NCBI RefSeq assembly: GCF_011059185.1
Contig: NZ_JAALFE010000010.1
Coordinates: 62,001-126,000, forward strand
Length of the DNA: 64,000 bases
Source: Paragemmobacter kunshanensis
Lineage (GTDB): Bacteria; Pseudomonadota; Alphaproteobacteria; Rhodobacterales; Rhodobacteraceae
Direction: 5' to 3'
A program made the position numbers and the translations under genes. The number at the start of each line of letters is the position of its first letter. The first letter of the stretch is position 1. Shown here piece by piece: positions 29,311-37,205 of this stretch. Below the pieces are notes generated by a model. That model made no database searches. It was not told where the DNA came from and saw only the letters and a list, made by a program, of their open reading frames with translations.

Positions 29311-29414
29311 GCGAAAATTCTTCTGCGAAGAATTTTCGCCCCACCACCGACCCGGAAGATTTTTCTACGAAAAATCTTCATCTTCCTGAAAATTCTTCGC
29401 TGAAGAATTTTCAG
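29311..29414. repeat. Triplet of AT-core hairpins after the SDR gene
   Basis: Three perfect inverted repeats: 29311-29339 (13-bp arms GCGAAAATTCTTC, loop TGC), 29355-29379 (11-bp arms GAAGATTTTTC, loop TAC) and 29386-29414 (13-bp arms CTGAAAATTCTTC, loop GCT). They are related to the triplet at 16228-16330. They fill the gap between two convergent genes. Confidence 0.9.
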
Positions 29415-29417
29415 CCC

Positions 29418-30533
29418 TCAAACAACCGCCAGCGCCTCCTCGATCCCGGCCCAGAGCGCCTCGACCGGCTCCACCCCGATCGACAGCCGCAGGAACCCGT
29501 CCGGCACGGCATCGCCCCAGCGCGCGCGGCGTTCGCCCGCGCTATGGGTGGACCCGAAACTCGTCGTCCGCGCCATATAGGGGCAGGCCGCAAGGAACCG
29601 CTCGGCCGCTTCGGCACTCTCAAGCACCATACCGATCAGAAAGCCGAATCCCCGCGCCTGCCGCGCCATCACCGCATGCGCGGGATCGCCCGCAAGCCCC
29701 GGATAGCGCAGCCCCCCGACCTTGGGATGCGCGGCCAGCCGTTCTGCAATCACCTGCGCGCTCGCGCACATCCGCGACAGGCGCAGTTCCAGCGTCTCGA
29801 TCCCGCGATGCACCAGCCAGGCCTCGAAGGCCCCCGGCACCGCACCCGACAGTTTCCGCCAATCCCGCACCCGCGCCATCAGCCCCGCATCCTGCCCCGC
29901 GACATGACCGAACAGCACATCCGAATGCCCCCCCGGCGCCTTGGTATCCGCCGCGACCACAAGATCGGCCCCAAGGTCCAGCGGGCGCTGCAGCACCGCC
30001 GTCAGCGTCGTGTTATCCACGATCACCGTCGCCCCGGCCGCCTTGGCGCGCGCTGCGACGGCGGCGATGTCGCAGGCATCCAGACCCGGATTCGAAGGTG
30101 TCTCGACATAGACGATCCCCGCCCCGGTGAAATCGGCCTTGTCCATCTCCACCGTCGGCACATAGTCCAGCGTCACGCCGAAGGGTTTCAGGAACCCTTC
30201 CGCGAAAAGCCGCACGGTGTAGTAACCGTCCGAGGGCAAAACGACCCGCCGCCCCGGCGTGACGGCGGCAAACAAGGCCGCCGAAATCGCCGCCATCCCC
30301 GAGGGAAAGCTGATGCAGGGCGCGCCTTCAAGGACGGCAAGCTGCGCCTCCACCTCTTCCCATGTCGGCATCGACATGCGCCCATAAAGGAACCCGCCCA
30401 GATCGCTGCGCGGCAGGTGATAGGTCGCCGCACTCACCAGCGGCGGCGTCACCGGATCGCCCTGCTCCAGCCGCGCCGCGCGATGGTGCAGCAGGTCGGC
30501 AAAGCGGCGGTCGTCCTCGGGGCGGTTCGTCAT
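29418..30533 (-). CDS. PLP-dependent Cys/Met metabolism lyase (cystathionine lyase family)
   Basis: This 371-residue enzyme is of the cystathionine gamma-synthase/beta-lyase fold. The PLP lysine is in ADTKAPGGHSDVLFG (Lys198), and SFPSGMAAISAAL, YVETPSNPG and VDNTTLT are family motifs. The reaction (beta- or gamma-elimination, or sulfhydrylation) cannot be decided. The ATG has AAAGGAG upstream; more N-terminal codons fall in a repeat. It is the last gene of the minus-strand catabolic block, separated from the dehydrogenase gene by a composite repeat, so it may be independent. Confidence 0.85.
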   Translation of the reverse strand: MTNRPEDDRRFADLLHHRAARLEQGDPVTPPLVSAATYHLPRSDLGGFLYGRMSMPTWEEVEAQLAVLEGAPCISFPSGMAAISAALFAAVTPGRRVVLPSDGYYTVRLFAEGFLKPFGVTLDYVPTVEMDKADFTGAGIVYVETPSNPGLDACDIAAVAARAKAAGATVIVDNTTLTAVLQRPLDLGADLVVAADTKAPGGHSDVLFGHVAGQDAGLMARVRDWRKLSGAVPGAFEAWLVHRGIETLELRLSRMCASAQVIAERLAAHPKVGGLRYPGLAGDPAHAVMARQARGFGFLIGMVLESAEAAERFLAACPYMARTTSFGSTHSAGERRARWGDAVPDGFLRLSIGVEPVEALWAGIEEALAVV

Positions 30534-30612
30534 GGCGCAGATCTCCTTTGCGCCGACCCTTTCCCGGCAGCAGGCGGAATGCAAGGCAGGACGTGGCGCG
30601 GGATGGAGAGAC

Positions 30613-30665
30613 CCGGGGGCGCTTCGCCCCCCGGACCCCCCGAGGATATTTGAGAACAGATGAAG
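30613..30665. repeat. Composite intergenic repeat, copy d
   Basis: A type-B box (GGATATTTGAGAACAGATG within 30644-30665) adjoins a hairpin GGGGGCG-CTTC-GCCCCCC with a following GGACCCCCC run. On the minus strand it lies directly after the stop of the dehydrogenase gene ending at 30670. Confidence 0.75.
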
Positions 30666-30669
30666 TGGC

Positions 30670-31569
30670 CTATTCCAGACGTGCCGGGAACCCCGCCGCC
30701 CGAAGATCCGTTCCCAGCGCATCCTCCAGCAGTTTCACGATCTGCGTCGATTGCGCCGTCCCGCCATAGACCGCCTTGCCCTTCATGAAGGTCTGGTTGG
30801 TCAGCGACGCAAGGTCCAGCGGCACCCCGAATTCCTTCCCGAACCCCATCGCGAAGCCCAGATCCTTCAACGCCAGATCCATGGTGAAGGCGATGTCATA
30901 GCTGCCGTTCAGGATGAGCTGCCCCTCCGTCTCATGCACGAAGGACGTCCCCGAGGATGCCGCGATGGCCTCCCAGGCCGTCTTCAGGTCCAGCCCCCCG
31001 CGCTTGGCCAGCATCAAGGCCTCGCCATCCGCCACCAGATGGATGAAGGCCAGCATGTTGGTGATCACCTTGATGATCGCGGCACTGCCCAAGGGCCCCA
31101 TGTGGAAGATGCGGCTGCCGATCGCCTGCAACGCCGGGCGATGCATCTCGAACAGGTCGGCATCCCCGCCCACCAGCACCGTGATCTCGCCCCGCGCCGC
31201 CAGATGCACGCCGCCTGTCACGGGGGCCTCCAGCAGCCGCACGCCCCCCGTTCGCGCCAGCCCCGCCAGCCGCAGGATATCCTCGCGCCCCAGGGTCGAA
31301 TTCTCGATCCAGGTGGCCTCCGGCTTCATTGTGGTCAGCAACTGCGCCAGCACCGCCTCGGACACGGCAGGCGAGGGCAGGCAGGTGAAGACGTGATCCA
31401 CCTGCGCCGCCACCTCTGCCGGGCTGTCGGCCACCGTGGCCCCCATCGCCCGGTGCCGCTCTGCCAGGGCAGGATCGCGGTCATGGACCACGACCTCATG
31501 CCCCGCCCGGATCAGGCTGGCCGCCAGATGCCCGCCAAGGTTCCCCAGCCCAACATATCCGTATTTCAT
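30670..31569 (-). CDS. NAD(P)-binding beta-hydroxyacid dehydrogenase (HIBADH family)
   Basis: This 299-residue protein has N-terminal GLGNLGG (dinucleotide binding), ENSTLGREDILRL, substrate-binding APVTGGVHLAARG and the catalytic lysine in IIKVITNML. The family oxidises beta-hydroxyacids such as 3-hydroxyisobutyrate, tartronate semialdehyde or related products. Nine bases separate its start from the aldehyde dehydrogenase stop, so it belongs to the catabolic operon. It likely handles a hydroxyacid or semialdehyde produced there, by inference. Confidence 0.88.
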   Translation of the reverse strand: MKYGYVGLGNLGGHLAASLIRAGHEVVVHDRDPALAERHRAMGATVADSPAEVAAQVDHVFTCLPSPAVSEAVLAQLLTTMKPEATWIENSTLGREDILRLAGLARTGGVRLLEAPVTGGVHLAARGEITVLVGGDADLFEMHRPALQAIGSRIFHMGPLGSAAIIKVITNMLAFIHLVADGEALMLAKRGGLDLKTAWEAIAASSGTSFVHETEGQLILNGSYDIAFTMDLALKDLGFAMGFGKEFGVPLDLASLTNQTFMKGKAVYGGTAQSTQIVKLLEDALGTDLRAAGFPARLE

Positions 31570-31578
31570 TCCAGCCCC

Positions 31579-33009
31579 TTACGCCCCATGCCCCACGATG
31601 GCCTTGACCTCGCAGAAGTCATGGATGCCCCAATCGGCATATTCCCGGCCATTGCCCGATTGCTTGTATCCGCCAAAGGGCGCGAAAGTATCCCAGGCCG
31701 GATAGTTCAGGCTCACCTGCCCCGCGCGCAGGCGGCGACCCACGGCCACCGCCTCGGCCGTCGGCCCCTGCACATAGGCGGCAAGGCCATAGACCGTGTC
31801 ATTGGCCATCGCCACGGCCTGATCCACCGTCTCATAGCCGATCACCGACAGGACAGGACCGAAGATTTCCTCCCGCGCGATGGTCATGTCATTGGTCACA
31901 TGACCAAAGATCGTGGGCCGCGCGAACCAGCCCCGGTTCAGCCCGGCAGGCCGCCCCACGCCGCCCGTCACCAGTGTTGCCCCCTCGTCGATCCCTTTCT
32001 GGATCAACCCCTGCACCTTGTCGAACTGCAGCTTGGAAATCAGCGGCCCCATCGTCACCGCGGGATCGTTCGGATCGCCCACGACCACGGCTTCCGCCGC
32101 CTCCTTCGCCACGGCAAGCGCCTCATCCATCCGCGCGGCAGGCACGAACATCCGCGTCGGCGCATCGCAGGACTGCCCCGTATTGCCGAAACATCCCTCG
32201 ACGCCGCCCGCAACCGCCGCGGCCAGATCGGCCCCCGGCAGGATGATATTGGCCGACTTGCCGCCCAGTTCCTGCGCCACCCGCTTCACCGTCGGCGCCG
32301 CCGCCGCCGCCACCGCCGTGCCGGCCCGGGTCGATCCGGTGAAGGACACCATATCCACCTCCGGATGCGCCGACATGCGCGCGCCCACCTCCGGCCCGGT
32401 CCCGTTCACCATGTTGAACACACCCGCCGGCACCCCCGCCGCATGGCAGACCTCGGCGAACAGCACCCCCGACAGGGGCGCGATCTCCGACGGCTTCAGC
32501 ACCATGGTGCAGCCCGCCGCAATGGCGGGCGCCACCTTGCAGGCGATCTGGTTCATCGGCCAGTTCCAGGGCGTGATCAGCGCGCAAACCCCGATCCCTT
32601 CACGGATGATCAGCGTATCGCCCCGCATCTCTTCCCAATGGAATTCCTTCGCCGCCTTGATCGTGCTTTCGATATGCACCTGCCCCGCCCAGGCCTGCGC
32701 CTCGCGCGCCCAGGCCATGGGGGCGCCCATCTCGGTCGACATGGCAACCGCGAATTCCTCATAGCGCTTGTTGTATTCGGCAAGGATCGCCTCCAGCAGC
32801 GCGATCCGATCCTTGGCCTTCCAGGCGGTGAACCCGTCAAAGGCCGCCCGCGCCGCCGCAATGGCCCGATCCGCATCGGCCACCGATCCCAGCGCCACCT
32901 GCGCCACGATCTCCTCGCTCGCCGGATTCTCCACCCCCATGGTGCTGCCTCCCAGCGGCGCCACCCATTCCCCGTTGATGTAGAACTTCGAAAGATTTGC
33001 GTAGGTCAT
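31579..33009 (-). CDS. Aldehyde dehydrogenase family protein
   Basis: This 476-residue NAD(P)+-dependent enzyme has PWNWP, FTGSTRAG, ELGGKSAN and catalytic Cys in NTGQSCDAP (about 281), all intact. EIFGPVLSV and GGYKQSGNGRE are further family motifs. The start MTYANLSKFYINGEW is supported by GGGAA just upstream. It is seven bases from the MttB-like gene. In this context it could oxidise formaldehyde-derived or betaine-aldehyde-type aldehydes; the substrate is not readable. Confidence 0.9.
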   Translation of the reverse strand: MTYANLSKFYINGEWVAPLGGSTMGVENPASEEIVAQVALGSVADADRAIAAARAAFDGFTAWKAKDRIALLEAILAEYNKRYEEFAVAMSTEMGAPMAWAREAQAWAGQVHIESTIKAAKEFHWEEMRGDTLIIREGIGVCALITPWNWPMNQIACKVAPAIAAGCTMVLKPSEIAPLSGVLFAEVCHAAGVPAGVFNMVNGTGPEVGARMSAHPEVDMVSFTGSTRAGTAVAAAAAPTVKRVAQELGGKSANIILPGADLAAAVAGGVEGCFGNTGQSCDAPTRMFVPAARMDEALAVAKEAAEAVVVGDPNDPAVTMGPLISKLQFDKVQGLIQKGIDEGATLVTGGVGRPAGLNRGWFARPTIFGHVTNDMTIAREEIFGPVLSVIGYETVDQAVAMANDTVYGLAAYVQGPTAEAVAVGRRLRAGQVSLNYPAWDTFAPFGGYKQSGNGREYADWGIHDFCEVKAIVGHGA

Positions 33010-33016
33010 TGTTCCC

Positions 33017-34570
33017 TCACCGGAAATAGATGTTGAACCGCGCCCTGATCGCGGCGTCGATCTCGGGCTCCACCCGGCAGCCCGCCTTGGACAGGATCTC
33101 ATTCTTGCGCCGGATCGCGCCATCCAGCAACAGGGGTTTGCCCGCCTCGTTCCATTCCTTCGGGCTCATCCGGTTGCCCACCTTGGGATAGACATATTCC
33201 GTCTGCATCAGGCTCAGCGTCTGGTCCGATCCCAGATAATGCCCCGGCCCGCCCAGACAGACCTCCTTCATTGCCTCGATGGAGGTGCTGTCTTCCGTCA
33301 CATCAATCCCCCGCACAAGCCGCATCGCCTGCCCCAGCAGATCATCGCCCAGCACAAGGCTCTCCAGACAGAACCCCAGCAGCGAGGCATGCATCCCCAC
33401 CGCCTCATAGCACATGTTCAACCCGGCAAGGCCCGCCAGTGCATTGGTGATCCCCTGCTCCCATCCCGCCTGCATGTCCGGCAGCTTGCTGTCCGAAATC
33501 CCCGACGCCGCGCCTCCGGGCAGCCCATAGAACCGGTGCATCTGCGCACAGCCCGCCGTCAGCAGCGCCTGCTCCGCAGACCCCCCGCTCATCGCCCCCG
33601 TCCGCAGGTCCGAAACGAAGGGCCAGGTCCCGAAAATCGCGGGCGCCCCTTTCTTGATCGCATTCACATAGACGACGCCTGCCAGACATTCCGCCACCGC
33701 CTGCACGATGGTCAGCGCGATGGGCGCCGGCGCCGTCGCCCCTGCCTGCCCCGCAGACAGCAGCAGCATGGGCATCCCCCGCCGGATGCAATCCTCCATC
33801 GTGATGCAGGACTCTTCCGCAAACTTCATCGGCGGCACGACAAAACAGTTGGAGTTGGAAACGAAGGGCCGCTCCACCCACTTCTCCTCGCCCCCGGCCA
33901 CCATATAGAGCATGTCGAAGCAATCCGCGACATGGGCAGGATCGCTAAAGCTCGTCCCCACATGCTTCTTCGTGCCCGCAAGACAGGCGTAAAGCGTGTT
34001 CAGGTCCATCTCGCGATTGTCCACCACATCGCGGCAGACCATCGTGCGCTGGTAGAAATGGATGTTGTCGAGGTTATCGACCAGCCGCGCCCCGTCATAC
34101 AGGTCCTGCGCGGTGGACTCGCGATAGTCCAGCGTGATCGGGTCGACGATATGCACCGCCGCCCCCGCCGTGCCGAAATGCACATTCGTCCCGGTCAGAT
34201 GCAGATCATGCTTCGGATCGCGGGCATAAAGCGTGATATCCCGCGCCGCCACCGCCAGCATGTCCTCGACCAGCGCGCGGGGGAACCGCAGCCGCCCGTC
34301 ATCCCCTTGGATGGCCCCGGCGGCGGTCATGATCTCCACCCCCGATTTCGGCGCCTGGCTCAGCCCGATCACCTCCAGCGCCTCCAGCGCCGAGGCATGG
34401 ATCTTCGCCATCCCCGCCTCCGTCAGCGGCTTGTACTGCCCCCCCGGCATCCCCCCGCGCACGGGCCGCACATCATCCGCCAAAGGCGCCGCCCGCAGCG
34501 CCACCCGCGCCGACCGCCCGCCCGACCGCCGCGCCCGTGCCGGTTCGCAAACCTCACCGATATCGCTCAT
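33017..34570 (-). CDS. Non-pyrrolysine MttB-family methyltransferase
   Basis: This 517-residue member of the trimethylamine methyltransferase superfamily (COG5598) contains VHFGTAGAAVHIVDP, MPMLLLSAGQAGATAP and GLPGGAASGISDSK. True MttB uses pyrrolysine at an in-frame amber codon; this frame is uninterrupted with no amber, so it is of the MtgB type, some of which demethylate glycine betaine or other quaternary amines. Those enzymes pass methyl to a corrinoid protein, which is not encoded in the window. It is followed by aldehyde dehydrogenase and preceded by two DMGDH-like genes. Confidence 0.88.
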   Translation of the reverse strand: MSDIGEVCEPARARRSGGRSARVALRAAPLADDVRPVRGGMPGGQYKPLTEAGMAKIHASALEALEVIGLSQAPKSGVEIMTAAGAIQGDDGRLRFPRALVEDMLAVAARDITLYARDPKHDLHLTGTNVHFGTAGAAVHIVDPITLDYRESTAQDLYDGARLVDNLDNIHFYQRTMVCRDVVDNREMDLNTLYACLAGTKKHVGTSFSDPAHVADCFDMLYMVAGGEEKWVERPFVSNSNCFVVPPMKFAEESCITMEDCIRRGMPMLLLSAGQAGATAPAPIALTIVQAVAECLAGVVYVNAIKKGAPAIFGTWPFVSDLRTGAMSGGSAEQALLTAGCAQMHRFYGLPGGAASGISDSKLPDMQAGWEQGITNALAGLAGLNMCYEAVGMHASLLGFCLESLVLGDDLLGQAMRLVRGIDVTEDSTSIEAMKEVCLGGPGHYLGSDQTLSLMQTEYVYPKVGNRMSPKEWNEAGKPLLLDGAIRRKNEILSKAGCRVEPEIDAAIRARFNIYFR

Positions 34571-34580
34571 TCCGCAAGCC

Positions 34581-34680
34581 CTTTCGTCTCGGCCCAAATA
34601 CCCATCTTCCCCGCCTCCACCCCGCGCCACATCCGTGGTCCCGCGCCGGGGGGTCCGGGGGGCCGCATGGCCCCCCGGGT
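34581..34680. repeat. Composite intergenic repeat, copy e
   Basis: A box with GGCCCAAATACCC (34591-34603) and a hairpin GGGGGGCC-GCAT-GGCCCCCC preceded by a CGGGGGGTCC run (about 34647-34678). On the minus strand the hairpin follows the flavoprotein stop and the box supplies sequence just before the MttB-like start, including GAAAGGG. Confidence 0.7.
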
Positions 34681-34684
34681 TCGA

Positions 34685-37129
34685 TCACATCCGCACCCGC
34701 TCCGATTTCGGGTCGTGCATCGGCACCAGCGACGCCACGGCCGCATGCCGCACCCCCGCCACCTCGATCTCGTAACGCGACGCCAGGACCTCCGCCTCGC
34801 TCTCCCCCGTGCAAGGCACATAGCCCATGCCCACCGCCCCGCCGAGGAAATGCCCGTAATTCCCGCTCGTCACCGGCCCCACGATCCGCCCATCCCGCAC
34901 GATCGCCTCATTGTGGAACAGCATGACCGACGGGTCCTCCACCCGGAACTGCACCATCCGACGGCTCAACCCCGCCTCGGCCTTGCGCAGCACCGCATCC
35001 CGGCCCGTGAACCCCGCCTTCTTCTTCGACACGGCAAAGCCAAGCCCTGCCTCCAGCACATGATCCTCATCGGTGATGTCATGGCCCCAATGCCGATAGG
35101 CCTTCTCGATCCGGCAAGAATCCAGCGTATGTATCCCGCACAGCGTCAGCCCAAGCCCCGCCCCCGCCTCTTCCAGCGCCTCGAAGACATGCGCCGTCTG
35201 GTCGGAACTCACATACAGCTCCCAGCCCAGTTCGCCCACGTAAGTTACCCGATGCGCCCGCGCCAGGCCCATGCCCACCTCGATCTCCCGCGCCATCCCG
35301 AACGGATGCGCCGCGTTGGAGAAATCGTCCGGCGACACCGCCGCCATCAGGTCCCGCGCCTTGGGTCCCATGATGCACAAAACCGACTCCGCCGCCGTCA
35401 TGTCGGTAATGACCACGAACTCATCCGCCCGCGCCCGCCTCAGCAACGCCAGATTGCGCTGCAACGTCGCCCCCGGCACCACCAGCAGGAAAGCCGTCTC
35501 TGACAGCCGCGTGACGGTCAGGTCCGCCTCGATCCCGCCGCGCGCGTTCAGGAACATCGTATAGACGATGCGCCCCACCGGAACATCCACCTCCGCCGAA
35601 CAGACCCGGTTCAGGAAGGCGCACGCATCCCGCCCCTCCACCCTGATCTTGCCGAAGGACGTCATGTCAAAGAACCCGACCCCCTCGCGCACGGCCATAT
35701 GCTCGGCCTTCTGGTTCTCAAACCAGTTCTGCCCCTTCCAGTCATAGCGGTATTCCCGCTCCTGCCCCGGACGCGCGAACCAGTTCGCCCGCTCCCAACC
35801 CGCGACCTCGCCGAACACCGCGCCCCGCGCCTTCAGATGCTCATGCAGCGGCGTCCGCCGCACGCCCCGGCTCGTCTCCACCTGCCGGAAGGGGAAGTGG
35901 TCGGCATAAAGCAGCCCCAGCGTCTCGCTCACCCGCTCCTTCAGATAGGCGCGGTTGCGCTGGAAGGGCTGCGCCCGGCGGATATCCACCTCCCACAGAT
36001 CGAAGGGCGGCTCTCCTTCCGTGATCCAGGACGCCAGCGCCATCCCCGCGCCCCCCGATCCCGCGATGCCCACCGAATTATACCCCGCGGCAATCCAATA
36101 CCCCCGCAACTCCGGCGCCTCGCCCAGATAATAGCGGTCATCCGGCGTGAAACTCTCAGGCCCGTTGAAGAACGTATGGATCCCCGATGTCTGGAACAAA
36201 GGCATCCGGTCCATCGCCTTCTCAAGGATGGGCATGAAGTGATCCCAATCCTCGGGCAGCGTGTCGAACATGAAATCCTCGCGGATCCCCCCCATCCCCC
36301 AGGGCTTCGCCTTGGGTTCAAAGGCGCCGATCATCATCTTGCCCGCGTCCGATTTGTAATAGGCGCATTCATCCGGCACCCGCAGCACAGGCAGATGGCC
36401 CAACCCCTCCACGGGTTCGGTGATCAGGTAGAAATGCTCGCAGGCATGCAGCGGCAACGTCACGCCTGATTGCGCCGCAAGGTCGCGCCCCCACATCCCC
36501 CCGCAATTCACCACCACATCGGCGCCAATGAACCCCGGCTCCCCGTCCGAGGACACATAATCCACCCCCGTCACGCGCCCCCCCGCCTGACGCACACCCA
36601 CCACCTTCGTATGCTCGAAAATCTGCGCGCCCCGCATCCGCGCGCCCTTGGCAAGCGCCATGGCGATATTGGCCGGGTCGCATTGCCCGTCCAGCGGCAG
36701 ATGCACCGCCCCCACCACGTCCGAAACGTTCAGATGCGGATACATCTCCTTGACTTGGGCAGGCGAGATTTCCGCCACATCCACCCCGAAGATGCGCGCC
36801 ACGGTGGCCTGCCGCAGCAACTCCTCCCGCCGATGCTCGGTCAGCGCCACCGAGATGCTGCCCACCTGCCGCATCCCCGTCGCCACCCCCGTCTCCGCCT
36901 CCAGCTTGACGTAAAGGTCCGCCGAATACTTCGCCAGCCGCGTCATGTTCGCCGACCCGCGCAACTGCCCGATCAGCCCCGCCGCATGCCATGTCGTGCC
37001 AGATGTCAACTGCTTCCGCTCCAGCAGCACCACATCCGTCCACCCGGCCTTGGCCAGATGATAGGCCACCGAACAGCCCGACACGCCCCCGCCGATCACC
37101 ACCGCCCGCGCCCGCACCGGAATTCCCAT
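34685..37129 (-). CDS. DMGDH/sarcosine dehydrogenase-like flavoprotein with GcvT domain (1)
   Basis: This 814-residue protein has an N-terminal FAD domain (VIGGGVSGCS, 12-20) with TTWHAAG (His48). That histidine carries covalent FAD in dimethylglycine and sarcosine dehydrogenases. The C-terminal half is a GcvT/aminomethyltransferase-like folate domain (YVGELGWELYV and LDSCRIEKAYRHWGHDI). The family oxidatively demethylates N-methyl glycines, passing the one-carbon unit to tetrahydrofolate. A paralogue of identical length follows upstream in the operon. The ATG lies behind AAGGGCAGGG, part of a composite repeat. Confidence 0.9.
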   Translation of the reverse strand: MGIPVRARAVVIGGGVSGCSVAYHLAKAGWTDVVLLERKQLTSGTTWHAAGLIGQLRGSANMTRLAKYSADLYVKLEAETGVATGMRQVGSISVALTEHRREELLRQATVARIFGVDVAEISPAQVKEMYPHLNVSDVVGAVHLPLDGQCDPANIAMALAKGARMRGAQIFEHTKVVGVRQAGGRVTGVDYVSSDGEPGFIGADVVVNCGGMWGRDLAAQSGVTLPLHACEHFYLITEPVEGLGHLPVLRVPDECAYYKSDAGKMMIGAFEPKAKPWGMGGIREDFMFDTLPEDWDHFMPILEKAMDRMPLFQTSGIHTFFNGPESFTPDDRYYLGEAPELRGYWIAAGYNSVGIAGSGGAGMALASWITEGEPPFDLWEVDIRRAQPFQRNRAYLKERVSETLGLLYADHFPFRQVETSRGVRRTPLHEHLKARGAVFGEVAGWERANWFARPGQEREYRYDWKGQNWFENQKAEHMAVREGVGFFDMTSFGKIRVEGRDACAFLNRVCSAEVDVPVGRIVYTMFLNARGGIEADLTVTRLSETAFLLVVPGATLQRNLALLRRARADEFVVITDMTAAESVLCIMGPKARDLMAAVSPDDFSNAAHPFGMAREIEVGMGLARAHRVTYVGELGWELYVSSDQTAHVFEALEEAGAGLGLTLCGIHTLDSCRIEKAYRHWGHDITDEDHVLEAGLGFAVSKKKAGFTGRDAVLRKAEAGLSRRMVQFRVEDPSVMLFHNEAIVRDGRIVGPVTSGNYGHFLGGAVGMGYVPCTGESEAEVLASRYEIEVAGVRHAAVASLVPMHDPKSERVRM

Positions 37130-37138
37130 CGCCCTGCC

Positions 37139-37196
37139 CTTCATCTGTTCTAAAATATCCTGCGGGGGGTCCGGGGGGCGCAAAGTCCCCCGGTCC
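37139..37196. repeat. Composite intergenic repeat, copy f
   Basis: A type-B box (CATCTGTTCTAAAATATCC within 37139-37160) is followed by a GGGGGGTCC run and a GGGGG...CCCCC hairpin (to about 37195). On the minus strand the box runs into the ribosome binding site of the flavoprotein gene starting at 37129. Confidence 0.75.
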
Positions 37197-37205
37197 CGCA
37201 GCCGA

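Noticed and set aside
33017-34570. Pyrrolysine-containing MttB
   Set aside because: The frame has no in-frame amber codon and no pyl genes are nearby.
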